Assembly (NCBI GenBank): GCA_037576215.1
Contig: JBANDB010000021.1
Span: forward strand, 372,001-436,000
DNA: 64,000 nt
Direction of reading: 5' to 3'
Origin: Armillaria gallica
Lineage: Eukaryota; Basidiomycota; Agaricomycetes; Agaricales; Physalacriaceae
In this document: positions 24,067 through 36,099 of the stretch, piece after piece
How positions within the stretch are numbered: position 1 is the first letter of the stretch
Layout of the letters: the number at the start of each line of letters is the position of its first letter
Notes under the pieces: model-generated
The model's database searches: none
Told to the model about the DNA's origin: nothing
The model's input: the letters and a program-made list of their open reading frames with translations, nothing else
Made by a program: the position numbers and the translations under genes

Positions 24067-26600
24067 TTATCATGACATCCTCATACAGGCAATAAATTTG
24101 TATTTATGTAAGTATGGTACATAGTAAATATATCTGTTGTGTTCCCATCTCAAGCTCAAGCTCAACTTGAGAATTCTCAGGTGAGATGTACCTTGGCAAT
24201 GTCAAGAACTCAAAGAATTGTCATAAATTGTCAGGGCCTGCCACCTCATCGTAGGCATTTTATTGAGGTTCAAGGTTAATGTGCTCCCCAATGTTTGCTC
24301 TGTAGGTCTTCGGCTTATGGGAGAGAGCAAACATTTTGACACCAACTCCAACAGTATCAGAAAGGTGCTCAAGAAGAGTTGACCAGAATGATCCACTGCC
24401 CTTGCAGTAGATTTGATGTTTTATCATTTTGTCCTCTATGAGAGTTTCCGGCATGTCTTCAACATGTAGATATGCCATAAAAATATCTTGCTCAGGCATG
24501 CCCGACAGAGATTGTTGCTGTCGTTTGTGCCAGTGGATGTTGATCCTGTCATGACACAGGCCCAGGGTTTACATGTGCACAGCAATTTCAATCAATTTGT
24601 TCTTCTTTACCACCGCCTTTTGATTTCCTTTTTGAATTCTTCCACCATGCACAGCTTGCCCCAGTACCACATAGCTCATTAATGCAATGATGCTCGCTTT
24701 CACCGAAGTACCCACTGGTAGCTGTCACAAAACTTGACATTCCTCCTTGTGTCGGCAATGCAGAGCCCCACAAGAACTTTACCAGAATACGGCATGTCAT
24801 TGAGCATATTTATACTGGAAGAACAACACTGCTGCAGATGACGACATGTTTCTGTCATCACCGGATATCTATAGAGACGAGCAAAGCTTGGAGAATGGCT
24901 ATATACAACATACCGGACAATGTAGAGACGTGTGATGCAGCCAATAAGACAGACCTCCTGTAGCTATAATCTTGTCTTCCTCATGTCTGTCGTATTCATT
25001 AATTTACTAGCACCTGTACCTGACACTTTATCGTGGCAGAAAAGTCATGACTGTGAAACCTGTTACCCAGCTCATGGTCACTGTTGTGACTTCACTTACT
25101 GTAATCTTCCCGGGCTCTTACCGCCATTCCGCTCTCTGCAACTCCAACGTTGTAGGGCTCTGCACACATTCAAATCAAACCATGAGTGGACAGCAAGCGA
25201 TCAATAATCCTCCATGGACCGCTAGGCGACACATTCTATGATGGATATCTTGAGCCAGAATGCAATACAGCAATAGATGTAGCGAGCATGATGCATTGAT
25301 GTGCGAGAAATAGACATAAGATGGCGAGACATCTTTGTCTGGCTACAGTCTGACCAGAATTATATGAGGCGCAGTATCTTGGATGAGGAGGAGCTGTGGT
25401 TTGGAAATGGGGAACAGTCTCTGTATGCATGCTAGCATGCCATAATCGACAAGAAAGAACAATCGATAATATGAGCCTTGCAGTGAGTGAAATTTCATCC
25501 TCTTTATACTCGTCATGTTCATTCGTTACCTAGGACTGTACCCGGCATTTTTTATCATATCATAAAAGCTGGTTGACAAGTAATTTTCCAAGCGCATCAT
25601 GCTTGAGCTCGAGCTTCAACACATCAGTTTCCACTTCCCTTCATCTGACCCTTAATCCCAAGGTCCCAGGAGTAAATATGCCAGTCACTCTGCTCTCTTG
25701 GAGCTGAAACTGCATAGGATCGTGATCAATTGGAGGTGTAGATTAGAGAGGAGATGTCACCCTGAAGGGAACAGCTAGGTAAATATGCCATCTCAAAAGC
25801 TCTTCCTGACTGCAATCTGATGTTGTTCCGGTAGCACCACGATAGTACTAGTGCCAATTACTTTCTCTAGCACCCTTTCCATCTTCTTCCGACCGAGCTC
25901 ACATGCGTGTGTCCAGATTCGAGCTGGCATACCTAATCAGTGCTGGATTAGGAGATTCTGACTCTGGACAGGGTTGCATTTACCGGATGATAGTCGTACA
26001 CTTCCTTGCTGTCTTTCTGCACCCATCACAGCTTCACTCGTCTGAAGGTGCTAACTGCCACATTCTTATGCAGTAGCTGCTTGAGGAGTGTAACATGCAC
26101 CAATGAATAGAACACTCACGAGTGCAAGAGGCAGTCAGTCAAAAAGGTCTAGCGCCTCTCATCATGTTCCATTTCATGGGGACCTGCCCTAGGACTAGGT
26201 CAGGCAGAGGGTGGTTGTATGTGCTAGCTGGCGAGGGATACAAGGTGTTTTGCTCATGTTGTGATGTTCCCAGCACCTCGTAGCATCATCTCTTACTCTT
26301 GTTGCCCAAACTCAAGCATCTTGAGCGTGCTTAGGGTATGGCTTGTGTCGTGAATCCTGCTGATGCAACGATAATCCGGGCATATTGGATGTAGCAGTTA
26401 TCATGGTAGAGAGACCAACATCCCTCTGAAGTCAGTCATGCTAGGCTGGCTTCTGCTGTTTTGGGATCCCACTCTTTGGAGAATGGAGAGAATCTAAGTA
26501 TCAATAGGATCAGTGCCTGAAATGATGCGCACTATCTCATCCTGGTCCATTCACAGCTCCACCCTTATCAATCGCATGCTGTTCGAGTCCTTCCTTTACA
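24067..26600. other. Region of small fragmentary frames
   Basis: The best candidate is a minus-strand frame at 24260-24499 (79 codons, with CKGSGSFWSTLLEHL), which may be one exon of an unidentified gene. The rest (24.5-26.6 kb) shows only short overlapping frames and no repeat ends that I can support. CpG content is visibly higher than to the left of ~22 kb. Confidence 0.3.
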
Positions 26601-27800
26601 TCTATGGACTCTTCAAGGGGACATGCTCCGCTATTGAGTACTACTCTAATCCTCACATGCACACGTCTTGGAGAGTACAACCATGAGCTCTACCTTAGGC
26701 TTAGATTGGAACAAAGGGAACCCAACCAATGTGGCATGCCAAAAACAAACACTTTGCCTCACTTTGCATGTTCTCAACCAATCAGGAAGTCTGTCTTCAC
26801 TGTCACAATACCGCTCTTGTTCTCACAAAAGTTCCGAGCCACCTGGTACGCTCACAATGGCAGCCTGGGGGCTTGCGATACTCCTTTGCAGACCATCGAC
26901 CATATTGTCGTGCTTTCTGCTCACCAGTACCCCTAGCGTTCTGCTGAGAATAAAGCTAACAATGAATGCTATAAAACACATATTTGGTATCATATTAGCT
27001 TTGCCATTCCCCAAGATGGAAACGTTCAAATTGTTGGGTATGTTGACATCCCTTTCCAACTTCCAAGTGTGTGACATCTGATGGAAGATATCGGCATTGC
27101 ATGTGAAACGGACTATTAATATGAGCATTTTATTCATTTCTACTCCTGTGTCTCATGAAGATATCATTCTGCTGCATGTGTTGGTGCTAAATCCTTCGTT
27201 CTATCACATCAGAATGAAGTACTTGTGACAATGGCCTTCCCCGGAATGAGATTAACATAGAGTCCATGTTAACTGGTGATTTTACAAGGATGACACATGC
27301 CCACTCGCTTTTGCTTGTATGTATGGAGCCACTGTATGAGCCCGACCCGTACTATTCACTATTCACGGTGTCCTTGGTGGATGGCGGGTTTCCTGTCTAA
27401 TTTCATCACATCTACAGCATCCGATCTCTGGATAACTGCCGGTATCTTGTGCTACATTATCATTCGATGGCATTTAACACCACTCCCTCTGAAAGTCCGT
27501 GTGGTTCTCAAGTCGAATCATGATATGGTCTATCAATACTATCACAATTATCACCTGCCTATCCTCGAGTGGAGATATTACACTACCCATAGCGATAGGC
27601 CCAACAGGACTCAGAGCCATACGACTGCCATGATGCTGTATCTTTCAACATCTCCGCTGCAAGATCTTTCATATTTTGCATCGTCTATTTGCTTCTTAGT
27701 ACAGGATCGAAATACTACCGATGGGAAGTTCTTAGACTGAGCAGCACACTTATAAACATGGGCTGCTACCTTGCACATTGTCAACCAACCTCCTTCCAGA
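26601..27800 (+). pseudogene. Possible decayed membrane-protein gene upstream of the P450
   Basis: Plus-strand frames at 26668-27081 and 27297-27740 contain hydrophobic runs, for example MAAWGLAILLCRPSTILSC and FITSTASDLWITAGILCYI. The second resembles the transmembrane segment seen in a large fungal multi-pass family often annotated DUF6534, but I hold that only weakly. Stops and frame changes prevent a gene model. It is oriented the same way as the P450 that follows. Confidence 0.25.
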
Positions 27801-28592
27801 ATGTGGACCTCTCTTGCTACTCTTGACATTGTGATAATACTTGCTGGTCTGGCCTTTGTATTGAGCATCTTCTGTTGAAACAGCCACAATGCGCCATTTC
27901 CTCTGGGTCCCAAAGGACTCCCGGTCATTGGAAACCTTTTTGACATGCCCACTGAGAGGGAATGGCTTACCTTCGCCAAATGGGGAGAGAAATATGGTAT
28001 TATTTTCAACATATGACAGAGAGTAATATTACTTACTGTTTTTCCTTTTTTATCAGGCAATATAACTTCAACTGCCATCCTTGGGCGGCACCTGGTCATC
28101 CTAAATTCCGCTCAGATGGCCATCAGCATACTCGATAAGAAAAGTTCCATCTACTCTGATAGACCAGTTGTCGGGATAGGTGGCGAGCTCGTTGGGTGGA
28201 AAAACCTCCTCCCTCTTATGCCTTATGGGGCATGCTTCCGCAACCACCGTCGGTTAGTGCATCAGCTATTTGGAACCAACGTAACCATGAATCAATTTCT
28301 GCCGATGTTAGAGTTGGAGGCATGTTGTTCTTTGAAGAGGATCTTGACCAGACCCGAAGAACTCTCCAAACATATCCGAAAGTGAGCCAATCTAGTTAAT
28401 CTGTATATATGAGTAGCAGCACCGACAGCCGACGGGTAATAAGGACCGCTGGTGCCATGATTCTACAAATCTCTCATGAATACAGGACCCAAGAAGACAA
28501 TGACCCATTCATTGAACTAGCAGAACGAACGTTGAAACAGGCTTCCCTCACAACAGCCCCAGGAGGTTTTTTGGCCAATTATATTCCAATCT

Positions 28593-30622
28593 GTAGGTCT
28601 TTACTCACTCTAGAATTCACTCCACATCTAAGAAGCTCAATAATTTCCGAGTCCTATGAATATAGGATACTCGGTTATTATGCAGGCGGAACTACCCCGT
28701 GGGAATTTCGCATCAGCCAACACGGCATTTGCCATCACATTCACCTGGACTTACCGTGGGAATAAATTTCATCGTCCATCATTTTCATGAGATTCTTTTG
28801 CTTGTTCTAGTCTGTTCTTTCCATACCTTCCACCTTTATCCATCGTTCATCATCTCAGTTGTCCAGCATCGATGATGGCTCCATCAGCTTGGTCCCCAGC
28901 CTCCTTTTCTGCCATCTGCAAGTTAGCCATTCTTGCCTATGAGAAAATCCTGGCCTGCTGATCAATATTGTCAAAAAGGCCATGTCTAGCTCATAACCAA
29001 CGACCTCACTCTTGACAAACAGCGTCACTCTGACAGGGCAAGAAAGCTGTGCGTGTCTGGCATGATACGGACCCCAGGCATTACCTCACAGATGTACCAG
29101 AGATTTCTTGATGATCCACCTTGGACAGAGCAGTCATTGACGTTGAGCACTAGCGTTCGTCTATCCCCATCTTTCACCATGCTGCAACCACTGATAGCGA
29201 CATGTAGAAAGTCGAGCCTACGAAGATTGTTCCTCTCCTGGTCAATGAACTTGGGGCGTTGGGCCTTGCTGCACTTTCAATGGTGTCATCATCGGCGTAT
29301 GTATTAGTTAAATATTCTTTTTTGTAAGCTCATTAGAGTTACAGGGTGACGATGCACCTCGCCTTTCTTACCTATCTCTTGCCCACCAATGATGCTGCCC
29401 ATTATGGACAGAAAGGCCAGCTGTTCTACGATATATCACAAGGGATGCTATCCAAACAATGCCTCTGGAGCGATATCTCTGCCGACATGATGACCACCTG
29501 CACCTCCAGCAGCGAGGATGACTGAATTCACCCTCGGAGTTCTGTGTTCTGTCTGTCACCTGTTTGGTTATCATGACATCTTACTCACCCCGTCCAGTGC
29601 CAAATACCAAGGAAGACTATTCCATGAACCTTATGGCCCTTCGCATCATCTTTGATTGTTTGAGCAATGATTTATATGACTACGCAGAGTGTGATATCCC
29701 AGAGGCTGCACAATAATGGAGGTGGGAGTTCTCAGGTACGTGAAATTGTTGTGTTTGACTTTCACGACTAATAACAGCCTCATATAGGCACTGTCTTCTT
29801 ATTCTGCCATCGACAACGCGGAATCATGCATGTTACAACCACCGACTCGGGCATCAGACTCAGCGGTCCTCTTGATCATCGGGCCTTCACAAGTCAGATA
29901 GGATCCTCTCATCTGTAGGGGTGCCATGCCATTGTATTCAGTTGGAGGATTGATCGAGAGACGCGTTGTGTTTTATTTTGTGAGATGCTTGGTTTCTGGG
30001 GGTGCGCTGTTTTTTTTCCTATTGTTTTTATTCATGTTTGTTGCTGTCATGTTTGCTCGTGGGGCTTCTTATAATGCAGACAGTTAGCCACAGCTTAGTT
30101 CTCATGTGTATCTACTTATGTATTTCCTTATTTAAAGTTATATTTCTCCGATTTCCTGTCCGATCGTTGACACACATTGAGGCTGAGGAGAACTCCTGCA
30201 AGTCTGCGAGTAATTTGGGTACAATGTTACAATAACTGAAGCAAGTTTCACAGAAAATCTGCGTATATTCGAAGGTCTATGTGTACACCCCAACTAAATA
30301 ATGCCTACAGGCCCCCGGTGGCTAGTGCGTGGCACAGCCATCAGGAATTTGCAGACACCACCAAGATAAGGTACGTCGTTTTCCATACCATGACCCGCAG
30401 CTGATGGTTCTCTGTGAAAGGATTTTGTACAAGACATTTGGGACCCAGGTTGAAAGGCACCATACAATAATCTTCTGGCGCATTGCCGTGGCTAGGGAAT
30501 ATGATTGACAAAGATGTTGATAAAGTGAGTGTAGATGGTAAGAACCTGGAAGATATCAACACACCACTAAAATAGGACTCAGATATGCTACACGAATGTG
30601 GTGGCCCTCAAATGCTGGTTAG
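28593..30622 (+). other. Enlarged intron 3 of the P450 (2,030 bases)
   Basis: Donor GTAGGT follows FLANYIPI and acceptor GGTTAG precedes TRIPDWFPGARF. The join restores an in-frame ILTRIPDW, so the intron site is genuine. All other introns here are about 35-70 bases, so ~2 kb of foreign sequence is likely. GAGTCCTAT near 28649 and its complement ATAGGACTC near 30576 face each other near the two ends and might be short terminal inverted repeats. Inside are protein-like fragments, for example a plus-strand piece ALRIIFDCLSNDLYDYAEC at ~29640-29690, followed by a stop. None is identifiable. Confidence 0.55.
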
Positions 30623-30948
30623 TAACCCGCATCCCAGACTGGTTCCCTGGAGCCAGATTCAAACGGACCACTCGGGAGTACACTTCAACATTAAATGACT
30701 TCGTGGAAAAGCCGTATAACTATGTAAAGCAAGAAATGGTTAGTTTAATAACACGTATTGCCAAACTGTCTCTTAATGCTGTTTAGGCGGCTGGAACGGC
30801 TCATTATGGCATACAAGACTGGTACGCTCTATTTTAAATGCATCTGTGCCTTAATACCCTAGATATTGCTGTATTGCCAAATATAGATATGAGTTCTTTA
30901 TAAATATAATAAATACAACTATTTTGGGAAAACCTTTTTAGTATTCAC

Positions 30949-32684
30949 TGCTGGGGCATGTCGGTGTTTATGCCTGAAAGATGGCAGGTAAACACTGGCA
31001 TGTATTTATATAGATTTTTTTGAGTGTAAAAAACTGTACCATAAAAACCTGGTAAAATACTATCTGCTTCCTTTCTAATCTTTACCTTGGTGTTTTGCAA
31101 GGGGGTCCGAATATAAAAAAAAAAAGACAGTGGGTTGATTAAATATTTTCGTGCATCAGCGCTGGACCTACCTACCTCCATGTGACCTATATGATGTCAT
31201 TTTGCCTAATATAAGTCTATTTTCGCACTTTTTAGCTCATTTTCTGTGCAAACGTACCTGCATAATGGATATTCTAATGTATTGAGCACAATTTGCATCC
31301 TATTGGACTTGTACTTCAAAATTAGTTCAATAAGTTATCAATAAGGCATATGACATCATCAAAATGCAGTAAGCATCGATGCCAAAGAGTGTTGGTGAAG
31401 ATGTTTGTAACACCAGCTATCGTACTCTCAGTGGTAAGTAGAATGTATTGTGGTATATATTGCATCATGATTCATTCAGAGTATCCTCAAAAACTCGTTT
31501 TTAGACCCTAATAGGAGGGGTAAATTTTTTTTTTTCAAGCCTGCCGACCCAACCTACCTACCTACCTGGTGTGCCGGGCTGACATCCCAGTACCCCCTTG
31601 GTGTTTTGGCACATGTTTTTGCTACGAATTATCTAAATAAGTACATGCTGTCATTCATGCTGTGTTTTATTGCCTGTAAATGATATTAGGTGTTTATACC
31701 CTGGGTTTCCAATTGTGTTCTTTGTTATGAGCAATTATATCATACATGATGATTGGTATTTCTTTAAGGTGTTTATGCAAGGAAACACCTATAAAACAAA
31801 GGAAAGACCAGGTGTTTCCTACCATAAACACCACAAGAAATACCTGCGGTAACACACAGCATCTTTGCTCAGGTATTTTTAGAACAACAACATGATCAGA
31901 AATACAGGGTATAAACACCTAATATCAACACCTAATATCATTTATAGGCAATAAGACTTAGACATGACACAAATGACATCATGTACTTATTTAGATATGT
32001 TGAAAACACTAGGTTCACAATGGGTAGACTAGTGGCTGGTAAAGCCAGACTAATGAACTTGTATTCTCTGTTTGATATTTGAGCTCACATCGTCACCAAG
32101 CGACAGTGCTGATCATTAACTGTCGAAGTGCTCATCTTACCAGTCGCCACTTGTTAATGTCTTGCCATTATTCTTTCATTAGTTGTACGTATTTGTTGCT
32201 TATATCTGCAGCTTTTAGTTAGAATCGTTGTATAAAAGGACTGTACTTGAGTAGTATATGCCATCTTGTTTGCAACGGATATACAACACCCTTTCCTCTT
32301 GCTCATTTCATGGTCCCGAGCCTTGCGATTCCAATATTCTCTGGCTCCTACAGAGCCTGTATTTATACTACGAAAACTGTCTAGAATGTTTTACTAAACT
32401 CATCCATAAGCAGTAAGTATTGGTCCCAAGGTCATCTGGCATCATGCCGACTTAAACCTTCTACACTCTTCTTGTGGCTTCCCACAATATCTCCAACAAG
32501 ATAATTCATAGCAAAAACATGTGCCAAAACACCAAGGTAAAGATAAGAAAGGAAGCAAATAGTATTTTATCAGGTTTTTATAGTACAGTTTTTTACGCTC
32601 AAAAAAATCTATATAAATACATGCCGGTGTTTACCTGCTATCTTTCAGGCATACCCACTGACATGCCCCAGTAGTGACTGTAGC
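30949..32684. mobile_element. Nested 1.7-kb element with ~155-base inverted repeats and CACTA-like ends
   Basis: Sequence from 30949 (CACTGCTGGGGCATGTC) to ~31103 recurs inverted from ~32530 to 32684. Its end, read in reverse complement, is CACTACTGGGGCATGTC. The two arms are similar over ~155 bases. CACTA at the termini would fit the CACTA (EnSpm) superfamily, with 3-base flanks ATT and ACT that match at 2 of 3 bases. No transposase is seen. It lies entirely inside the element at 30805-33699. Confidence 0.6.
31630..31995. mobile_element. Foldback/MITE-like palindrome within the nested element
   Basis: ~31635-31705 ('tctaaataagtacatg' ... 'gtgtttataccctg') is inverted at ~31905-31992 with few mismatches, leaving a ~200-base loop. 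In the right arm the phrase 'cacctaatatca' is tandemly doubled. Such a hairpin is typical of foldback or MITE elements. The single-stranded form would make a long stem. Confidence 0.6.
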
Positions 32685-34813
32685 TCCATGTATGGAAGCA
32701 ATAAAGGTAAGGAATAAAAGAGGATTGATTGTGTTGCTTATAATCAACATTTGAATGGTGGAAAGAGTGGTCAGTTGCTTAGGTTAGAGTTGGAGGTGTT
32801 AGACATGCCTAAAATTCTTAGTGATGTCTGGGTTAGGCCAAGGGGGTGCTGGAAGGAAGGAAGTTAGTTTATGATTTATCTAAATGTATGTGGAATAAAA
32901 GAATAATAATTTTTAGTTTATATTTTATAATAATAAAAGCCCAGCTCGATGACTTATATATATGACTAAGCAGTCATCGGGCTCGATGCGTGACAGGTCA
33001 CATGATGTGACAAAGAGCTTCATCTACATGTGACTATAGTCACAGTCACAATGTTATTTGCTGTTTCAATGAGATCTAGAGGTGGCACAGTTCAGTTTAT
33101 TTGCTTTAATTGCTATTTATCATGGACCTGTCACATTATATCTCTTATTATCTGACCAATGTTAAATTATATTATTATCAACTTGATCTGTTATTGAATT
33201 TAAAACATATTTTATGCAAGTCTAATTGCCATAAGCATATATTAGTCATGGGCTTTTGCTGTCAGGACAAAGAAGTTGAAGCAAGTTCAAAGTTGAGGAA
33301 TACTGGAAAATAATAATGATTGCAAATGTCATTCTGGTATACATAACAGTAACAGTGGACATCCCTACAAGTTCCACAGAAGAAATCAGCTGCACAATGT
33401 CTGAAATGTGTGAGCACAAAATAGCTATGCAGAGGAATAGGAAAACATAAAGATAGAATAAAATCAAGCCAACTGAGAAGAGAAGAGAAGAGAAAAGATG
33501 AAGATCTGCAGTATAAATGCTAATATTTAAACATGGTCACAGATGCATGCATCTTAGTCACAACTGATATTCTTTCTATATATGTATTAATATAGCAAAA
33601 TCAATGTGTCTGAGGTCCTACTACTATGTATAGCAAGAACAAATATACACACACACTGGCTATACATATAACCGGAGCGTACCAGTCTTGTATTCCATAG
33701 CTCGTCATTCCCTGACCTCCAGCCAGCTTGAAGGTGAAGTGACTGTTGACGAAGAATATAACGTCAAATGGCTCGCATCAGCTCTATATGCCGGTCAGCA
33801 CATCATTCATTCATTCCAACTCTCAGTAATTGCTCATTCTCATTCTGTAGGTGGTTCCGACACCATAGGCTTTTATTTCCTTGTTCAATGTTTCGTCTGA
33901 TCACAACTTTAGACCGTTGCATCTATTTATGCCTTTTTCAAAGCGACGCTTCTCTATCCTGACATTCAATCAAAGGCACAAGCAGAGATCGACGCGGTGA
34001 TTGGTAGCGACAGACTGCCTCAATTTGATGACCGAGAGCACCTCCCGTATGTTAACGCTCTAGCGCTCGAGGTCATCCGATGGCACACAGTAGCACCTAC
34101 AGGTCGGTGCTGAATACACATACATTTTGCCTGACTTCCACTGATGTTTCGCACTTAGCCCTTCCTTATTGCTCTACCGAGGACGATGTTCAATCTGGAT
34201 ATTTCATTCCCAAATGATCCTTGGTCTACCCAAATATCTGGTATGTAATTAGGACGTCAATCCCGCCTGAAACCCAGCCTCATGGACATATCATCGATAG
34301 GAAAATGCTTCACGATCCTGCGGTGTATGAACAACCATTCGAATTCAAGCCGGAGAGATTTATCCAAACGGAAGCTAAGGAGCCGGAACTGGATCCTTAT
34401 AAACTGACGTTTGGATTTGGACGACGGTGAGTGTTGCACTTGGAACTGTTCTGTCGGTTTATCTTAACAGTCTGCAGGATTTGCCCAGGTATACTTTCTC
34501 AGGCTTGTGCCTATGATATGTGTTGACACAGATCCAGGGAGAGTCCTAGCTGACGCCTCCATATTTATTTCATGTGCTATGAAATTGTCGGTCTTCAACA
34601 TCTTGAAATATTCTGAAAATGGTATTACATTCGAACCAGACACAGGGCATACCGCAGGGATTACTAGGCAAGAAATCAGCTTGGCTATGTCTTGGATTGA
34701 CAATCCTCACGGTGCCTTTGACTTTGTTTAGCCATCCGACGTCGTTCAAGTGCGCGATTAAGGCCAGAAGCGACAAAGCTTTAGGGCTCATCAACGAAGA
34801 AAGATTTGATTGA

Positions 34814-36060
34814 GGAACAAGTGTCTGCCATTAATCACTTTCCCGCCAAACGGAGAACCTATTTTCCGAATCAGTATTTATTTCTGTCCCTATGTAGAGG
34901 AGTCCCCGCTGATACTGATCGTCCAATCTGTACGACCAAACCTTATCTTTACCAAAATTCCTGAATTCGAAAGCTCCATAGGAGCATGTTGCCAATAAGA
35001 GTCTCGCTCAAATGCCTCGACGAAGTAAGTAGATAATATCTATCACACGACTAAACATCGTGAACATGCCTACCTCTTAATCGACATACTGACTGTGGAA
35101 TCCGAGTCCTTCCTCTCACCAGTCATAGATCAGGGTATAATATCTTTCTCCCTTGAAGTGCTCCACTCAAAACTCAGCTGGAATTCTCACACACACACTC
35201 TCTCTCACACGCAGAATCTGTAGGTGACAAGATTTTCTCCCAAGGAGGCGCAGCCAGGACTCGAGTCCAGAAGTATGCGCTGATCACGGTCCGTAACTCT
35301 GTTTCAATTGCATCGACGATGGCAGCTTATCATCGTAGTCGTAAGTATACGTCACGATGCCACTTCTTACCACTTGGGCACGCCGGACAGCCTTTATCTC
35401 TACCTGTGACTCGGACGACAGAGTAAAAGACGGCTTATCAACCTCGCTGTCAAGTGTGTGGTTGTGCATGCGCCGATTTTGAACTTGGTGCTTACATAGT
35501 AAGTAAGTAAGACGACCAAATCTCTGTACGTCGCCTCAGGCTCTCACTCGCCGCTTTGTCGTCTCTCGCCAAAGTTCCTCTATTGAACTCAAATAGTCTT
35601 TTCAAGCCCCCGTTGCGTTGCCAAATACCAATGAACTGGCGAGTAACTACTTAGACGGATAGGAAGGTATTGTCAAAGAAATGCTTACCTTGAGTCTTAC
35701 GCGAAAGCTTATCTAGTCTAACAATGACACGCGAGTGGGATTTCTGTCATTACAGAGTCTGGATGTCAAAATGAGGGGGGAGTCACCGCGACCGTGCGTC
35801 TTGCGAAGACTGGACCTATACGGACCCATAGTTCTGGTTGAGGGTGGACAGACGTGTGAGATCCTATTGAATCTACAGGAGGTAGTGTTTGGCAAGAAAG
35901 GCGGTAAGAGATGTCGGTATGACTTACAGCAGCCCCAGCGTCAATGACGGGGAATGCAATGCAGAGTATTGTACTATTTCGTTCAATTTGAACGCGATCC
36001 ATGAAATTCTGGTCAAAAGAAATATGAATAATCGAGAAAGAAATATTTCCGTCCTCAGAT
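34814..36060. other. Intergenic stretch between P450 and terpene-synthase pseudogene
   Basis: A minus-strand frame at 35284-35469 (QVEIKAVRRAQVVRSGIV) has protein-like composition and could be a terminal exon, but nothing joins to it. Plus-strand frame 35735-35947 is similarly isolated. A CA/CT-rich simple stretch lies near 35195. No RNA genes or element ends were found. Confidence 0.3.
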
Positions 36061-36099
36061 TTTCTCGCTGTGACGCGTGATGTTCGAATTGAACGAGAT

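Larger units (their letters stand above)
30799..33705. mobile_element. 2.9-kb TIR element inserted in P450 exon 5, 6-bp target duplication
   Basis: The element spans 30805-33699. The left end TATGGCATACAAGACTGG and the right end (complement TATGGAATACAAGACTGG) extend to a 25-base inverted repeat with one mismatch. The flanking duplication is GCTCAT (30799-30804) and GCTCGT (33700-33705). Excising element plus one duplicate restores the P450 frame as AAGTAHHSLTSSQL, confirming the borders independently. No frame of transposase length is present. The interior instead holds further inverted repeats (see nested entries), so the element is non-autonomous or a shell around later insertions. Confidence 0.85.
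27801..34813 (+). pseudogene. Cytochrome P450 pseudogene, twelve traceable exons
   Basis: Starts at ATG 27801 with a membrane anchor (SLATLDIVIILAGLAFVL), then the Pro-rich hinge PFPLGPKGLPVIGN. Exons by eye: 27801-27996, 28057-28381, 28444-28592, 30623-30738, 30787-30804 continued at 33706-33793, 33851-33864, 33913-34102, 34159-34240, 34301-34426, 34478-34488, 34538-34667, 34732-34813. Motifs in order: I-helix ALYAGGSDTT (split by introns), ExxR as ALEVIRWH, PERF as FKPERF, heme loop FGFGRRICPGR with the axial Cys. The protein would be an endoplasmic-reticulum mono-oxygenase. Lesions: TGA at codon 26 (27876-27878), a second TGA in place of a Gly codon (34215-34217), loss of the GT donor after exon 6 (33865), a 2.0-kb intron 3 and a 2.9-kb transposon in exon 5. 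The last intron would use GC-AG (34668-34731). Family and product are unknown. Proximity to terpene synthases suggests a former terpenoid oxidase. Confidence 0.88.

Noticed and set aside
30805..33699. Tc1/mariner assignment with TA target duplication for the P450 exon element
   Set aside because: A TA-only duplication would leave a stop in the P450 frame, whereas a 6-base duplication restores the expected AAGTAHHSLTSS reading.
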